Assembly (NCBI GenBank): GCA_963842155.1
Contig: CAWJFP010000004.1
Coordinates: 1-64,000 of the forward strand
DNA: 64,000 nucleotides
Source: CAWJFP01 sp963842155
GTDB taxonomy: Bacteria > Pseudomonadota > Alphaproteobacteria > JACZXZ01
Direction: 5' to 3'
The number at the start of each line of letters is the position of its first letter. Positions within the stretch are counted from its first letter, which is position 1. Positions 26,191-35,221 of this stretch are shown here, one piece after another. The position numbers were made by a program, and so were the translations under genes. A model generated the notes under the pieces. The model was not told the origin of the DNA and searched no databases. It was given only the letters and a program-made list of their open reading frames with translations.

Positions 26191-27182
26191 CGGATGCCGA
26201 GTTCCTGGCACTGCTCGCCTGCCCCCTCCACGGCGGCCCGCTCGCCGCGGCGGCCGAGCGACTGAGCTGTTCCGAGGGCTGCGACTATCCGCGTTTCGGC
26301 GAGGTCGCCTTCCTGCTGCCGCGCGAGATCGCCTATACCCACCGCGGCATTGCACGGGAATCCTTCGAGGCGGCGGCGGCGATCCGTGCCGGCACGCGCC
26401 CGGCGCAACGGCCGGAGGAGGGCAACGCCATCGATCCCTTCGTGCAGCGCATGATCGGCCATACCAACAGCAACCTCTATCATCATCTCGCCGGGCGCCT
26501 GCATGCCTATCCCATCCCGGAATTTCCCATGACGCCCCCGCGCGCCCAGGCACTTCTTCTCGATATCGGTTGCGGCTGGGGACGCTGGTCGATCGCCGCG
26601 GCGCGTCGCGGCTTCGCGGCCGTCGGCGTCGACCCCTCGCTCGACGCGGCCTTGGCCGCCGCGCGGGTGGCGAAGCAGCTGGGCGTCGCGGCACGCTTCG
26701 TCGTCGGCGACAGCCGCTATCTGCCCGTCCGCGCGCATGTCTTCGACGCCGCCTTCTCCTATAGCGTGCTGCAGCATTTCTCCAAGGCGGACGTCGCGGC
26801 GACGCTGCGCTCGCTCGCGGCCGCGATGAAGCCCGGCGGAATCAGCAAGCTCCATCTCCTCAACCGCTGGGGCCTGCGCAGCCTGCAGGTCCAGCTTCGC
26901 CATGCCATGCGCGCGGAGCAGGAATTCGAGACGCGCTACTGGTCGCCCCAGGAGATGATCGAGGTTCTGAGCGACGCGATCGGCCCCTCGCGCCTCGAGG
27001 TCGACGGGTTCTTCGTGCAAGGACGCTATGAGGACCGGGCCTTGTTCAAGCCGCATCACCGCGTGCTTATCGAGGCCTCGCGCTTCTTGTCGCGGGCGGC
27101 CGAAGCGATCCCCGTGCTCGCGAATGTCGCGGACAACCTCTTCGTCGTCTCCCGCGTCGCGGAGCGGCCGCGCGCGTTTTAG
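26187..27182 (+). CDS. SAM-dependent methyltransferase with Trm112-like N-terminus
   Basis: 331 residues. Residues 8-45 resemble a Trm112 zinc-binding module (LLACPLHGGPL...CSEGCDYPRFGEVAFLLP). The class I methyltransferase core follows, with motif I LLLDIGCGWGRWSIAA at about 121-136, VGVDPS, VGDSRYLPV and FSYSVLQHFSKADV. It starts with ATGA overlapping the nucleotidyltransferase stop. It may methylate a sugar residue of the polymer or a peptide; the substrate is not predictable. Confidence 0.85.
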   Translation: MTDAEFLALLACPLHGGPLAAAAERLSCSEGCDYPRFGEVAFLLPREIAYTHRGIARESFEAAAAIRAGTRPAQRPEEGNAIDPFVQRMIGHTNSNLYHHLAGRLHAYPIPEFPMTPPRAQALLLDIGCGWGRWSIAAARRGFAAVGVDPSLDAALAAARVAKQLGVAARFVVGDSRYLPVRAHVFDAAFSYSVLQHFSKADVAATLRSLAAAMKPGGISKLHLLNRWGLRSLQVQLRHAMRAEQEFETRYWSPQEMIEVLSDAIGPSRLEVDGFFVQGRYEDRALFKPHHRVLIEASRFLSRAAEAIPVLANVADNLFVVSRVAERPRAF

Positions 27183-27209
27183 CAAAGGCATTCCGAGATT
27201 TTCGCGCTG

Positions 27210-27224
27210 TGGCACAGCCGTTGC
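27210..27224 (+). promoter_or_regulatory. Sigma54-type element without an obvious downstream gene
   Basis: TGGCACAGCCGTTGC matches TGGCACR-N4-TTGC closely. It points into the 3' end of the opposite-strand polymerase gene (27276), with an A/T-rich stretch of about 50 bases in between. If active it would make a small or antisense RNA; a chance match is possible. Confidence 0.35.
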
Positions 27225-27275
27225 GTGTTTAATTATGATACAAGCGACCGTTTTCAATAATTTTATTGTCGAATA

Positions 27276-28733
27276 CTAGCCGGGTCTTGTCGGCAGCGTG
27301 CCGCGCGCGAGGGCAGGATTCGGCGTCCGGGCGACGGGACGGGGCGGCACCGTGCGCCTGAGCTGGCGCAACACGGCGGGCGCCAACGCCGGCAGCTTGC
27401 AGGCCATGCCGGCGAAGAGCCAGTAATAGACATTGATCGGGTCGGCGTCGAGCTGCCAGCCCTTCACGCTGTTGAGCATCATGACGATGGCGAAGGCCGC
27501 ATAGGCGGCAGCCGCGCTTTTGAGCGCCGGCAGCGTGAGCGCGCGGCGGATGCGCATGATCTCGATCGCGACGACGGAGAGCAGACCGAGCACGACGAGG
27601 AAGCCTATGCCACCGAGCTCTACGATCGATTTGACGTAATAGCTCTCGATATTGAAATCGAGCGCCCTCAGAAAAGGCCGCTCCGAGTTGGGAAAGGCGT
27701 AGCGCGCGGCGCCCGTGTCCATGCCGGTGCCGGCGCCGAGGGGAAATTCGTCGAGCGCCGCGATCGGCGAGTGCAGGAAGAATTCGCCGGAATAGGTGCC
27801 CGCGAGATTCTCCGTGCTGCCGAGCAGATTGAGCGGGTCGAGGCCGGCCATGGCGAGCGCCGTCACGAGGACCAGCGGCACGAGGAGCGCGCTCGCCAAA
27901 ATGCCCTTGAGCCGGCCGTCCAGCACGCTCGCCAGCACGATCATCAAGGGGATGAAAATGTAGGATTGCCGCGAGCCCGACAGCACGGCCGCTATGGCAA
28001 GATAGTAGAGCATGAACTGGGCGAAGCGGCGCCATTTGGCGGAAGGGTCGGTGCGCAGCGCGATATAGCTCGGTACCAGCATCGCCAGGAGGAAGCCGAA
28101 ATATTGCGAGACGAAGGAGAAGGTCGAAGGGATGCGGTAGACCATGCCCGCACGGCCATAGTCGAAGCGGCTGAAATTGGATGTCGCGTCCCCCGCGAGC
28201 TCATGGCCGTAGATCGTGGTGAAGGTCTGGACATAGCCGAAGAGCTCGGCCGCCAGCCATTCCATCAACCCGATCGTCGCCGGGAAGAAGGCGATCGCCA
28301 GCATGAGGCGATTGACCTTCACGAGGTCGCCGGGGCTTGCCAGATAAGCGGCGCCCACGAAGACGAGGGGCAGGTAGAAGAGCCAGACCCTCGCGCCGAT
28401 CGCCGCCACCAGCAGGTTGGGCAGCTGGGGATTCGCGCATTCGATCAGCACCACCGCGGTGAGGAGCCCCATCATCACCAGGATCCAAGGCCGCACCGAG
28501 TCGAAGCGCACCTCTTTGCGATGCAGCAGGAAGAGGCTGATATAGAGCGGCAGCACGAAGAGCATATCCTTGGCGAGGAGCGCCAGCGGATGGTGATAGC
28601 TGAAGAGGATCACCATACCCGCGAAGGGCATGAAGCACAGCAGGCCGATCACGCCCCAACGCCAGCGCAGCAGCACCGCGAACCAGAGCGTGATCAACGC
28701 CACCACGGCTGGAATGAGCAGGAGCTCGACCAT
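27276..28733 (-). CDS. O-antigen polymerase-like membrane protein
   Basis: 485 residues from ATG at 28733 (MVELLLIPAVVALITLWF). About 11-12 hydrophobic segments, with a long periplasmic loop between about 340 and 400 containing DEFPLGAGTGMDTGAARYA and RALDFNIESYYVKSIVELG, the arrangement of Wzy-type polymerases. It is the second protein of this class in the locus (see 17583). The in-frame extension to 28967 is R/P-rich and not believed. It shares strand with the glycosyltransferase and Wzx upstream, with a 127-base gap. Confidence 0.8.
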   Translation of the reverse strand: MVELLLIPAVVALITLWFAVLLRWRWGVIGLLCFMPFAGMVILFSYHHPLALLAKDMLFVLPLYISLFLLHRKEVRFDSVRPWILVMMGLLTAVVLIECANPQLPNLLVAAIGARVWLFYLPLVFVGAAYLASPGDLVKVNRLMLAIAFFPATIGLMEWLAAELFGYVQTFTTIYGHELAGDATSNFSRFDYGRAGMVYRIPSTFSFVSQYFGFLLAMLVPSYIALRTDPSAKWRRFAQFMLYYLAIAAVLSGSRQSYIFIPLMIVLASVLDGRLKGILASALLVPLVLVTALAMAGLDPLNLLGSTENLAGTYSGEFFLHSPIAALDEFPLGAGTGMDTGAARYAFPNSERPFLRALDFNIESYYVKSIVELGGIGFLVVLGLLSVVAIEIMRIRRALTLPALKSAAAAYAAFAIVMMLNSVKGWQLDADPINVYYWLFAGMACKLPALAPAVLRQLRRTVPPRPVARTPNPALARGTLPTRPG

Positions 28734-28860
28734 CAATTCTCCCGGCCGGCGCCGCTCGGGCGCCCGCGAGTCGCCTCGCCGAAGGATGGATGAAAAGCGG
28801 CGGCGGACAAAGGCCCTCCGGCCCGGGCGACGGGGCGGCCACAGGCAACGAGACGCGCCA

Positions 28861-30114
28861 TCAGGCAGCCCTCGGCGGCAGCGCGGCGAACCATTCGGCC
28901 AGCCGCCGGTGATAATGCTCCCAGGTGAATTCGAGCGCGCGGGCGCGGGCGCGTTCTCCCATGGCAAGCCGCAAAGGCCGGTCGCGATAGAGCCGCTCGA
29001 TGCGCTCGATGAGCCCGTCCAGGTCGCGGATCGGCAGAATGTAGCCCTCGACGCCGTCGCGCACGACCGAGCCCGCGTTGGGAGTGGTGATCACCGGCAG
29101 CCCGCAGGCCAGGGCCTCGAAGACCGCAAGCGAGGATCCCTCATGGAGCGAGGGAAAGACGAATATATCGGCCGCGCGATATTGCCGGATGAGCTCGTCA
29201 TGCGGCAGATAGGGCATATGGGTGAAGAGCTCCCTATAGGGCGCGAGACCGCGCCCGCTGCCCACGATTGAGCCGACCAGCACAAGCTCGGCATCCTTGA
29301 GCCGCAAGCGCCGCATCGCCTCCAGCAGATATTTGACCCCCTTGCGCTGCGAGATGCCGCCCACATAGAGCAGCCGCAGGCGCCCCGGCTCTCGCCCGGG
29401 CGGCGGGGTGAAGCGCGCCGCATCGACGCCGTAGGGCATGGCGACGATGCGCTCGGGCGCAGCACCCATCTCGAGCAGCGTGCCGCGGACATAGTCGGAG
29501 GGGGAGAGAATCCAGTCCGCCGCAGGAACCTCCGCCTGGCAATGTTCGAGGTTCCCCGCCGGCTGCCGGTAGCCGAGGCTGTCGGCGAACTCGGGATGCA
29601 GCGCCGCTTCCTCGGCCATCAGCGCGAGGCCGTGCGAGAGATGGCCGATCGCCTGGTCGAGAACGGCGTGCGCGCCGCTCTCCCGCGCGGCCCGCAGGGC
29701 GCCGAGCGCGTAGGTATCGTAGGCGATGACGCCTTTCGGCCGGCGGCGGCGGATTTCCGCTCCGGCCCAGCCTTCGAAAAGGTCGCGCGCACCGCCCCAC
29801 GCCTTCGGGGCGAGGCGCTGGATGGCGGGAGAGCCGGTCAATCGCAGCGCAAGCGCCAAGGCCGGCTGGCCTCGCACCAGCTTGTCGTCGAGCCTGGGGA
29901 AGCGGCGGCGCAGCGCCTTGGCGCGGAGGCGGCGCCCAAGCCCACCCGGCAACAGCGTCAGGGCCCCGGACGCCGCGGTGTCGGGCTTGTAGTAGAAGCC
30001 CGTGAGGAAGCGGTCGAGCAGCCCGGCCCCCTGCAGCCCAAACGCCGTCTGGTAGGAATGCTGGGTCTCCGGGTGGAACAGGATGGCCTTCTCGCTCGCC
30101 ACGGCTTCGCTCAT
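28861..30114 (-). CDS. Glycosyltransferase family 4 protein
   Basis: 417 residues. GT-B fold; the C-terminal domain has PYGVDAARFTPPPG, LLYVGGISQRKGVKYLLEAM, YRAADIFVFPSLHEGSSLA and VFEALACGLPVITTPNAG, with the E-x7-E pattern of GT4. The N-terminal part contains SSGA-type variable loops and AVLDQAIGHLSH. It starts MSEAVASEKAILFHPETQH, and its ATG overlaps the TGA of wzx (ATGA). The donor and acceptor sugars cannot be told from sequence. Confidence 0.9.
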   Translation of the reverse strand: MSEAVASEKAILFHPETQHSYQTAFGLQGAGLLDRFLTGFYYKPDTAASGALTLLPGGLGRRLRAKALRRRFPRLDDKLVRGQPALALALRLTGSPAIQRLAPKAWGGARDLFEGWAGAEIRRRRPKGVIAYDTYALGALRAARESGAHAVLDQAIGHLSHGLALMAEEAALHPEFADSLGYRQPAGNLEHCQAEVPAADWILSPSDYVRGTLLEMGAAPERIVAMPYGVDAARFTPPPGREPGRLRLLYVGGISQRKGVKYLLEAMRRLRLKDAELVLVGSIVGSGRGLAPYRELFTHMPYLPHDELIRQYRAADIFVFPSLHEGSSLAVFEALACGLPVITTPNAGSVVRDGVEGYILPIRDLDGLIERIERLYRDRPLRLAMGERARARALEFTWEHYHRRLAEWFAALPPRAA

Positions 30115-31409
30115 GTCGCCCTCGGCTCGCGCATCTCTTTGAGCCGCGCCATGACGAAACGGACATCCTCCGTCGTCGCGACGAAGAGCGGGCGCAGCCC
30201 GATGCCGAGCCAGTTGCGCAAGGCGAGCGCCATGACGAGACAGTCCAGCGTCTGACCGAGCACGAACATGCTTGCGGCGCCCGCGATGCCGAAACGCGGG
30301 ATCAGGATGGCGAGGCCGAGCGCTTCGGCGGCGAGCGTCAGCCCTTCGGCGAAGATGATGGGCTTGGGACGGCCCAGTGCCTTGAAGGCCTGACTCAGCA
30401 GGACTCGGCAGGCGTAAGGCGCGACCCCGAGGCTCAGGATCTGCAGTACCGGCACCGCCGGCCGGAAAGGCGCGCCGAAGACGAGCGTGATCAGCCAAGG
30501 CGCCAGCACCAGGAGCGCCAGCGTGCCGAGCAGCGCCATGACCACGGCGAGCCGCATATAGCGCCCGAGCGCCTGGATCTTCGCCGCCGTCTCGACCTCT
30601 GCCGCCACTTTGGGAAAGGCGAGCTGGCCGAGCAGCACGACGAGCCCCGAGGAGGCCAACCAGACAGCCAAGGCGACGAGATAATAGCCATAGTCCTGCG
30701 TCGGCAGCCATTGCGTGATCAGGATCTGATCGATGCGCTGGTTGGCCATGGCCAGCATGTCGCTCACATGCATGAGCGCCCCGAAGCCGAGCATGCGCTT
30801 CATGAGGGCGAGGCGCGGCTTGATCCCGAAGCTGCCCTGGCGCGCCAGCAAGAGCGCGCCGAGCGTGCTGATCGTGAGATTGGCCAGCAGCACGCTCGAG
30901 GCGAAGCCGAGGACGGAAGCGCCGAAGAGCAGCCAAACGGCCGCCGCATAGCCGAGGCTGACGATCGAGAGCAAGACCCGCAGCAGGTTCCATTGATTGA
31001 ACCGCATCAGGCCGAGAAACATCGTGACGATGTAGGTGCCGAAATAGCTGATCGGGATATAAAGCACGAAGATATAGGCGGCGAGCCGCACCTCGGCGGG
31101 CATGGCGGCGAAGATGCCGGGCGTGATCGCATAGGCCACGCCGCAGAGCAGGATCGACACCAACGCGGCCACGGAGAAGGCCGAGCCCAGCACCTCGCGC
31201 GGCTCGGCGCGACGCTGCGCCGTGAAATAGATCACGGCATCGGGAATCGAGAAGGCGCCCAAGGTGGCGATGACCGTCGGCCAGAGGATGACTTGGCCGA
31301 GCTCGCCCCGGCCGACCGGCAATAGGAGCCGCGCCGTCATGACCCCCATCAGGAGATTGGCGACGGTGAGGACGAAATAGCCCAGATAGGAGGTGAAGAT
31401 GTCTTTCAT
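30111..31409 (-). CDS. Polysaccharide flippase, Wzx-like (MOP superfamily)
   Basis: 432 residues with 12-14 predicted membrane helices. The N-terminus LGYFVLTVANLLMGVMTARL, followed by LPVGRGELGQV, matches the polysaccharide biosynthesis protein family; FPKVAAEVETAAK is the usual cytoplasmic loop. It would flip the undecaprenyl-linked unit made by WcaJ and the glycosyltransferases. It is first of a minus-strand run (wzx, GT4, polymerase). Confidence 0.9.
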   Translation of the reverse strand: MKDIFTSYLGYFVLTVANLLMGVMTARLLLPVGRGELGQVILWPTVIATLGAFSIPDAVIYFTAQRRAEPREVLGSAFSVAALVSILLCGVAYAITPGIFAAMPAEVRLAAYIFVLYIPISYFGTYIVTMFLGLMRFNQWNLLRVLLSIVSLGYAAAVWLLFGASVLGFASSVLLANLTISTLGALLLARQGSFGIKPRLALMKRMLGFGALMHVSDMLAMANQRIDQILITQWLPTQDYGYYLVALAVWLASSGLVVLLGQLAFPKVAAEVETAAKIQALGRYMRLAVVMALLGTLALLVLAPWLITLVFGAPFRPAVPVLQILSLGVAPYACRVLLSQAFKALGRPKPIIFAEGLTLAAEALGLAILIPRFGIAGAASMFVLGQTLDCLVMALALRNWLGIGLRPLFVATTEDVRFVMARLKEMREPRAT

Positions 31410-31710
31410 GGACCCGGTCCGCGCCGAAGGGGCATAGCATGCAGATGGTTAACAATTCCCGTCATTTCGCCCATGGCGAGGACGGCGGACGGACTCCGCT
31501 TGCGGCGCGCGCAGCTTAGACCCGGACCGGACTGCTGCCACGCGCCGAGCGCGCCCTGGCCGGACGCCGGGGTGTGAGCGACCGAGGCGGCCGTCGCGGG
31601 CGGTGCCGTCGGCGTAAAGCGGATATGGGGGCTATTCTTCACCACAGCGCTCGTCGATATATTAGCCCAGGGCAGCTGGAGGTGGCTTTGATTCGTCAGG
31701 ACGCCGGACG
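31410..31710. other. Divergent intergenic region
   Basis: About 300 bases between wzx (minus) and the exostosin-like gene (plus), so it must hold both promoters. An A/T-richer patch (31625-31670, including ATATATTAG) is the only notable part. I see no sigma54 element, operator or RNA. Confidence 0.4.
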
Positions 31711-32785
31711 ATGAACATCATTCCCGCGCAGCATTTCGGCGGTGGATCGGACCTGCGCGGCCGATTCACGGCGATTTGGCAGGCGGAGCGGCCCAACGAA
31801 CGAGAATGGATCGATGAAATATTCGGCCCTTACATCAGGGAGCATGTTTACGACGGAAACCACAGTATTGCCTTGGACAACGCCATTTTATTCGACGCTT
31901 TTATAACAGAGCGGCCTGTATCTTATTATGAGATGTTTCGCGGTCGCGATGCGTTTTTGGTTCATTTCCTCGACGAATTCTATGATGGAGGCTATGAGCG
32001 CTACACGCCCTTTCTTGGCGTATTTCGCAAATTCTGGGCAAGGGCATTCGAGGGGGATTGCGTCAGGCCCTTGCCGGCAGGCTATTGCAACGGGTTTCGC
32101 GCGCCGGATGGTTGCAAGCCCGCGAGCCAAAGAGCATATGTCTGGTCGTTTGCGGGGGCGCTGGGCAAATCCACACGTCCCGACGCCGTGCGGGCTTTAC
32201 GCGCCATTGAGCCCTATAGGGTTCACGCTACGGACAGATTTCGAGTTCGCGGGCCTCGCCGTCGACGACGCCGAGCTCAAGCCGAAAGCAGCAGCCGCGC
32301 TCTTGCAAGACAGCTCCTTTGCTCCCTCGCCGATGGGCAACGTCAATCTCGAATGCTTCCGGCTTTATGAAGCGTTGGAGGCGGGGGCGATCCCGCTTCT
32401 CGAGAAACGCTGGGCGTTCGATTATTTTGCGGAACTCCTGGGAGATCACCCGCTGCCCGCGTTTTATCGCTGGCGCGACGCGGCGGGCTTCGTGAGCGAC
32501 ATCGCAATGTCTCCGGCGCGGATGGACGGCCTGCAACGCGAGTGCCGCGACTGGTGGGCCGGCTTTAAGGTCAAGCTCAGCGAAGACGCCGGCTATTTCC
32601 TTCATGAGAGGCTCACCGCGCAAACCGCGCCGAAGCCGATCCCGCTCAAGACGGTGAACTCGCCCCTTTGGCAGTATTCGGAGCTCTTGAAACACCAGAC
32701 CGTCAGGTCGCTGATACGCCGCGCGGGACGCCATATCGTTCGCTTTCGCAAGACGGGACGATTCAGATTCTCCGACGGGGTCTAG
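31711..32785 (+). CDS. Exostosin-like glycosyltransferase (frameshifted)
   Basis: About 357 residues when repaired. It starts MNIIPAQHFGGGSDLRG. After YVWSFAGALGKSTRPDAV the frame breaks at 32216-32220, probably one extra base. The continuation FTLRTDFEFAG leads to the conserved SSFAPSPMGNVNLECFRLYE and ALEAGAIPL, the GT47/exostosin-type donor-site region. The first ~250 bases use more A/T-rich codons than the rest of the locus, which may indicate separate origin. Acceptor sugar unknown. Confidence 0.75.
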
Positions 32786-32812
32786 CCTCGCGATGCCGGC
32801 CAAAGACTCGCG

Positions 32813-33952
32813 CTAGGCAGTCCGCGTAGACGGATCCAAAGCGGCCTTATCGATGCCTGCCTTGCCGCCTTCGGCAAGCGCGGCCTCGGCCGCCGCGACG
32901 ACCTCCTGCGGCGCGATCGAGACGATGCACATCTTGCGGTAATGCGTGCATTCGGCGAGGCCGCAGCCGAAGCAGGGCGTCTGGCGATATAGCACCCGAT
33001 GACCCGCGCCTTGCGGGAACCAGATGCCGGGGCGGTTGCGGGCGCTGAACACGGCCACGACGGGCGTGCCGACCGCGGCGGCGAGATGCATGGGTCCGCT
33101 GTCGTGGCCGAGAAAGAGCCGCGCGCGCGCGAGGAGCGCCGCGCTCTCGCGGACGCCGAGCCGGCCGCAAAGATCGAGGCGCGGACCCTGCCAGGCGACG
33201 GCGATCGCTTGGGAGCGCGCCGCCTCTCCGGCCACGCCGAGCGTGACGAGCCCGAGGCCGGGATGGCGCCGGCCGAGATCGGCGACAGCCTCGCGCCAAT
33301 TCTCCTCGCCCCAATCATTGACGGCGAACTTCGTGCCGATCGAGAGGGCGATGAAGCTGTGAGCCCCGGGCCAGCCGGCGAGGGTCTCCGCCGCGGCCGA
33401 CCGCTCCGTTTCCGTAAGCGCCAAGTCCCAGCTCTCGCGGCGCTCGAGCGCGGCGTCGCCGAGCGGCTCAAGGCAACGCGCGAGACGCGAGGCCTCCGCT
33501 TCCCAGGTGCCGTCGGGCAAGGCCCGGTTCCGGCGGAGCTCCTCGCCGAGCGGCGCTCCCAGGATGCGCTTCGCTCCGCTCAGACGAAAGAACATGACGT
33601 CGCGCCAGACGGAGGCTCGACCGCGCGGCTCGGCCAGATAGATCAGGAGGTCGGGGCGGAAGGCCCTGATCCGCCGGCCGAGCGCCAAAAGCGCAGCCGG
33701 GTCGCGCAAGCCCACCGGATAGCGCATGACGCCATGGACGAGCCCGCTTCCGCCGAGAACGCTCTCGATCGGCGCGGCCTTGTCGCTCACCGGCAGGACC
33801 GTGAGCAGATGGCGCTCGGCCTCGGGGAAGCGCCGCGCGATCAGGCGAAAGCAGGGCAGAGCTACCACCGTGTCGCCCAGGCTGCCCAAACGAAAGATAA
33901 GCAAACGCCGCACCCGGTCGAGCTCGGCTTGGGTGGGAGCCGCTCCTAGCAA
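32813..33952 (-). CDS. Glycosyltransferase family 9 (heptosyltransferase-like)
   Basis: 379 residues. The N-terminal motif LLIFRLGSLGDTVVALPCFR and the C-terminal FLGHDSGPMHLAAAVGTPVV mark GT9, with CFGCGLAECTHY near the end. GT9 enzymes transfer heptose from ADP-heptose in LPS core synthesis, and HldE, which makes ADP-heptose precursors, is in the same locus at 39384, so a heptose-containing polymer is plausible. The start could also lie slightly downstream, since residues 1-14 are not conserved. Confidence 0.88.
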   Translation of the reverse strand: MLGAAPTQAELDRVRRLLIFRLGSLGDTVVALPCFRLIARRFPEAERHLLTVLPVSDKAAPIESVLGGSGLVHGVMRYPVGLRDPAALLALGRRIRAFRPDLLIYLAEPRGRASVWRDVMFFRLSGAKRILGAPLGEELRRNRALPDGTWEAEASRLARCLEPLGDAALERRESWDLALTETERSAAAETLAGWPGAHSFIALSIGTKFAVNDWGEENWREAVADLGRRHPGLGLVTLGVAGEAARSQAIAVAWQGPRLDLCGRLGVRESAALLARARLFLGHDSGPMHLAAAVGTPVVAVFSARNRPGIWFPQGAGHRVLYRQTPCFGCGLAECTHYRKMCIVSIAPQEVVAAAEAALAEGGKAGIDKAALDPSTRTA

Positions 33953-34020
33953 TGCCGCCCCCGGACGCGAGGCCCCAGCCCGGCTCGCTCGGGCCAGGAC
34001 CCGCTGCTATGGTTGCGCCG

Positions 34021-35200
34021 ATGAATATTCTGCACGTGATCTCGAACCTGACGGCGGAATTCGGCGGTCCGACGAAGGCCTGCCTTGAGATGGCGCGCGC
34101 CACGGCGCGCCGCGGCCATCGGGTGGCCATCTATACGACGGATCATGGCCTCCCTGCGCCTGCACCAGCAGGACCGGTCGAGCGCGACGGAGTCGTTTTT
34201 CGCTATTTCCGCGAGCATTGGCCGCGCACCCTCTGCACCTCCTGCCCCCTCGCCCGCGCGCTCGAACGGGATGCCGGCTCCTACCAGCTCCTGCATGTGC
34301 ATTCGCTTTATTTCTTTCATAACTGGGCCGTGGCCCGGGCCTGCGGGCGGCGGCGCATCCCTTATATCCTGCAGCCGCACGGCGCGCTCGACCCCTACAT
34401 CTACCGCCGCCACCGTCTCCGCAAGGCCCTCATCGAGGGTCTGTTCCAGAGACAGCGCGACCCGCGGTGCCGCCGCCCTCCTTTATACCTCCGAGGAGGA
34501 GCGCCGCTTGGCCGAGCCCCATGCACTCGGCGTGCCGGGCGCCGTCGCCCCGCTCGGCATCGAGCTCGAGGTTTATGAGGCGCTGCCGCCGCGCGGGAGC
34601 TTTCGCGCCCACCATCCCGAAATCGGCGCGCGGCCGATCCTGCTGTTCCTCGGACGGCTGCATGAGAAGAAGGGGCTCGACCTCGTCGCGCGCGCCTTCG
34701 GGCGCTGCGTCCGCGAAGGGCTCGACGCGCATCTCGTCATCGCGGGCCCGGACGACGGCATGCGCGCCTCCCTCGAGCGCTGGCTCGCGGAGGAGGGGGT
34801 CGCTGGACGCAGCCACCTCGCCGGCATGGTCGAGGGCGCGGAAAAGCTGGCGCTCCTCGCCGACGCCGATCTTTTTCTATTGCCCTCGCGCAGCGAGAAT
34901 TTCGGCCTCGCCGTGGTCGAGGCCATGGCTGCGGGGCTGCCGGTGCTGATCTCCGACCAGGTCAATCTCTGGCCCGAGGTCAAGGCCGCTGGCGCCGGCC
35001 GGGTCGTCCCGATCGACGACGTGCCCCGCCTGGCGGCGGCGATCAAGGAACTGCTCGCCGATCCCGCCGCCTTGCGCGCGATGGGCGAGCGCGGCCGACA
35101 TGCCGCCTTTGCCAACTATGGCTGGGAGGAGGCGGCGGCCCGGCTCGAGAGGGTCTATGAGGACGTCGTCGCGGGCCGGCGGCCGGGAGCCATGTCGTGA
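34021..35200 (+). CDS. Glycosyltransferase family 4 protein (frameshifted)
   Basis: About 392 residues when repaired. It starts MNILHVISNLTAEFGGPTKA, with HVHSLYFFHN and LQPHGALDPYIYRR in the N-terminal domain. The frame breaks between 34441 and 34475. The continuation ALLYTSEEERRLAE leads to LFLGRLHEKKGLDLVARAF, LPSRSENFGLAVVEAMAAG and LPVLISDQVN, the GT4 donor-binding domain. ATG at 34021 fits the family start; the upstream extension to 33952 does not. It converges with the carbamoyltransferase. Confidence 0.88.
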
Positions 35201-35221
35201 AGGCCACGCTGCGCCCCGTCG

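Noticed and set aside
27235..27279. 14-residue open frame after the orphan sigma54 element
   Set aside because: Too short and without a ribosome site or similarity; kept only as part of the orphan-promoter observation.
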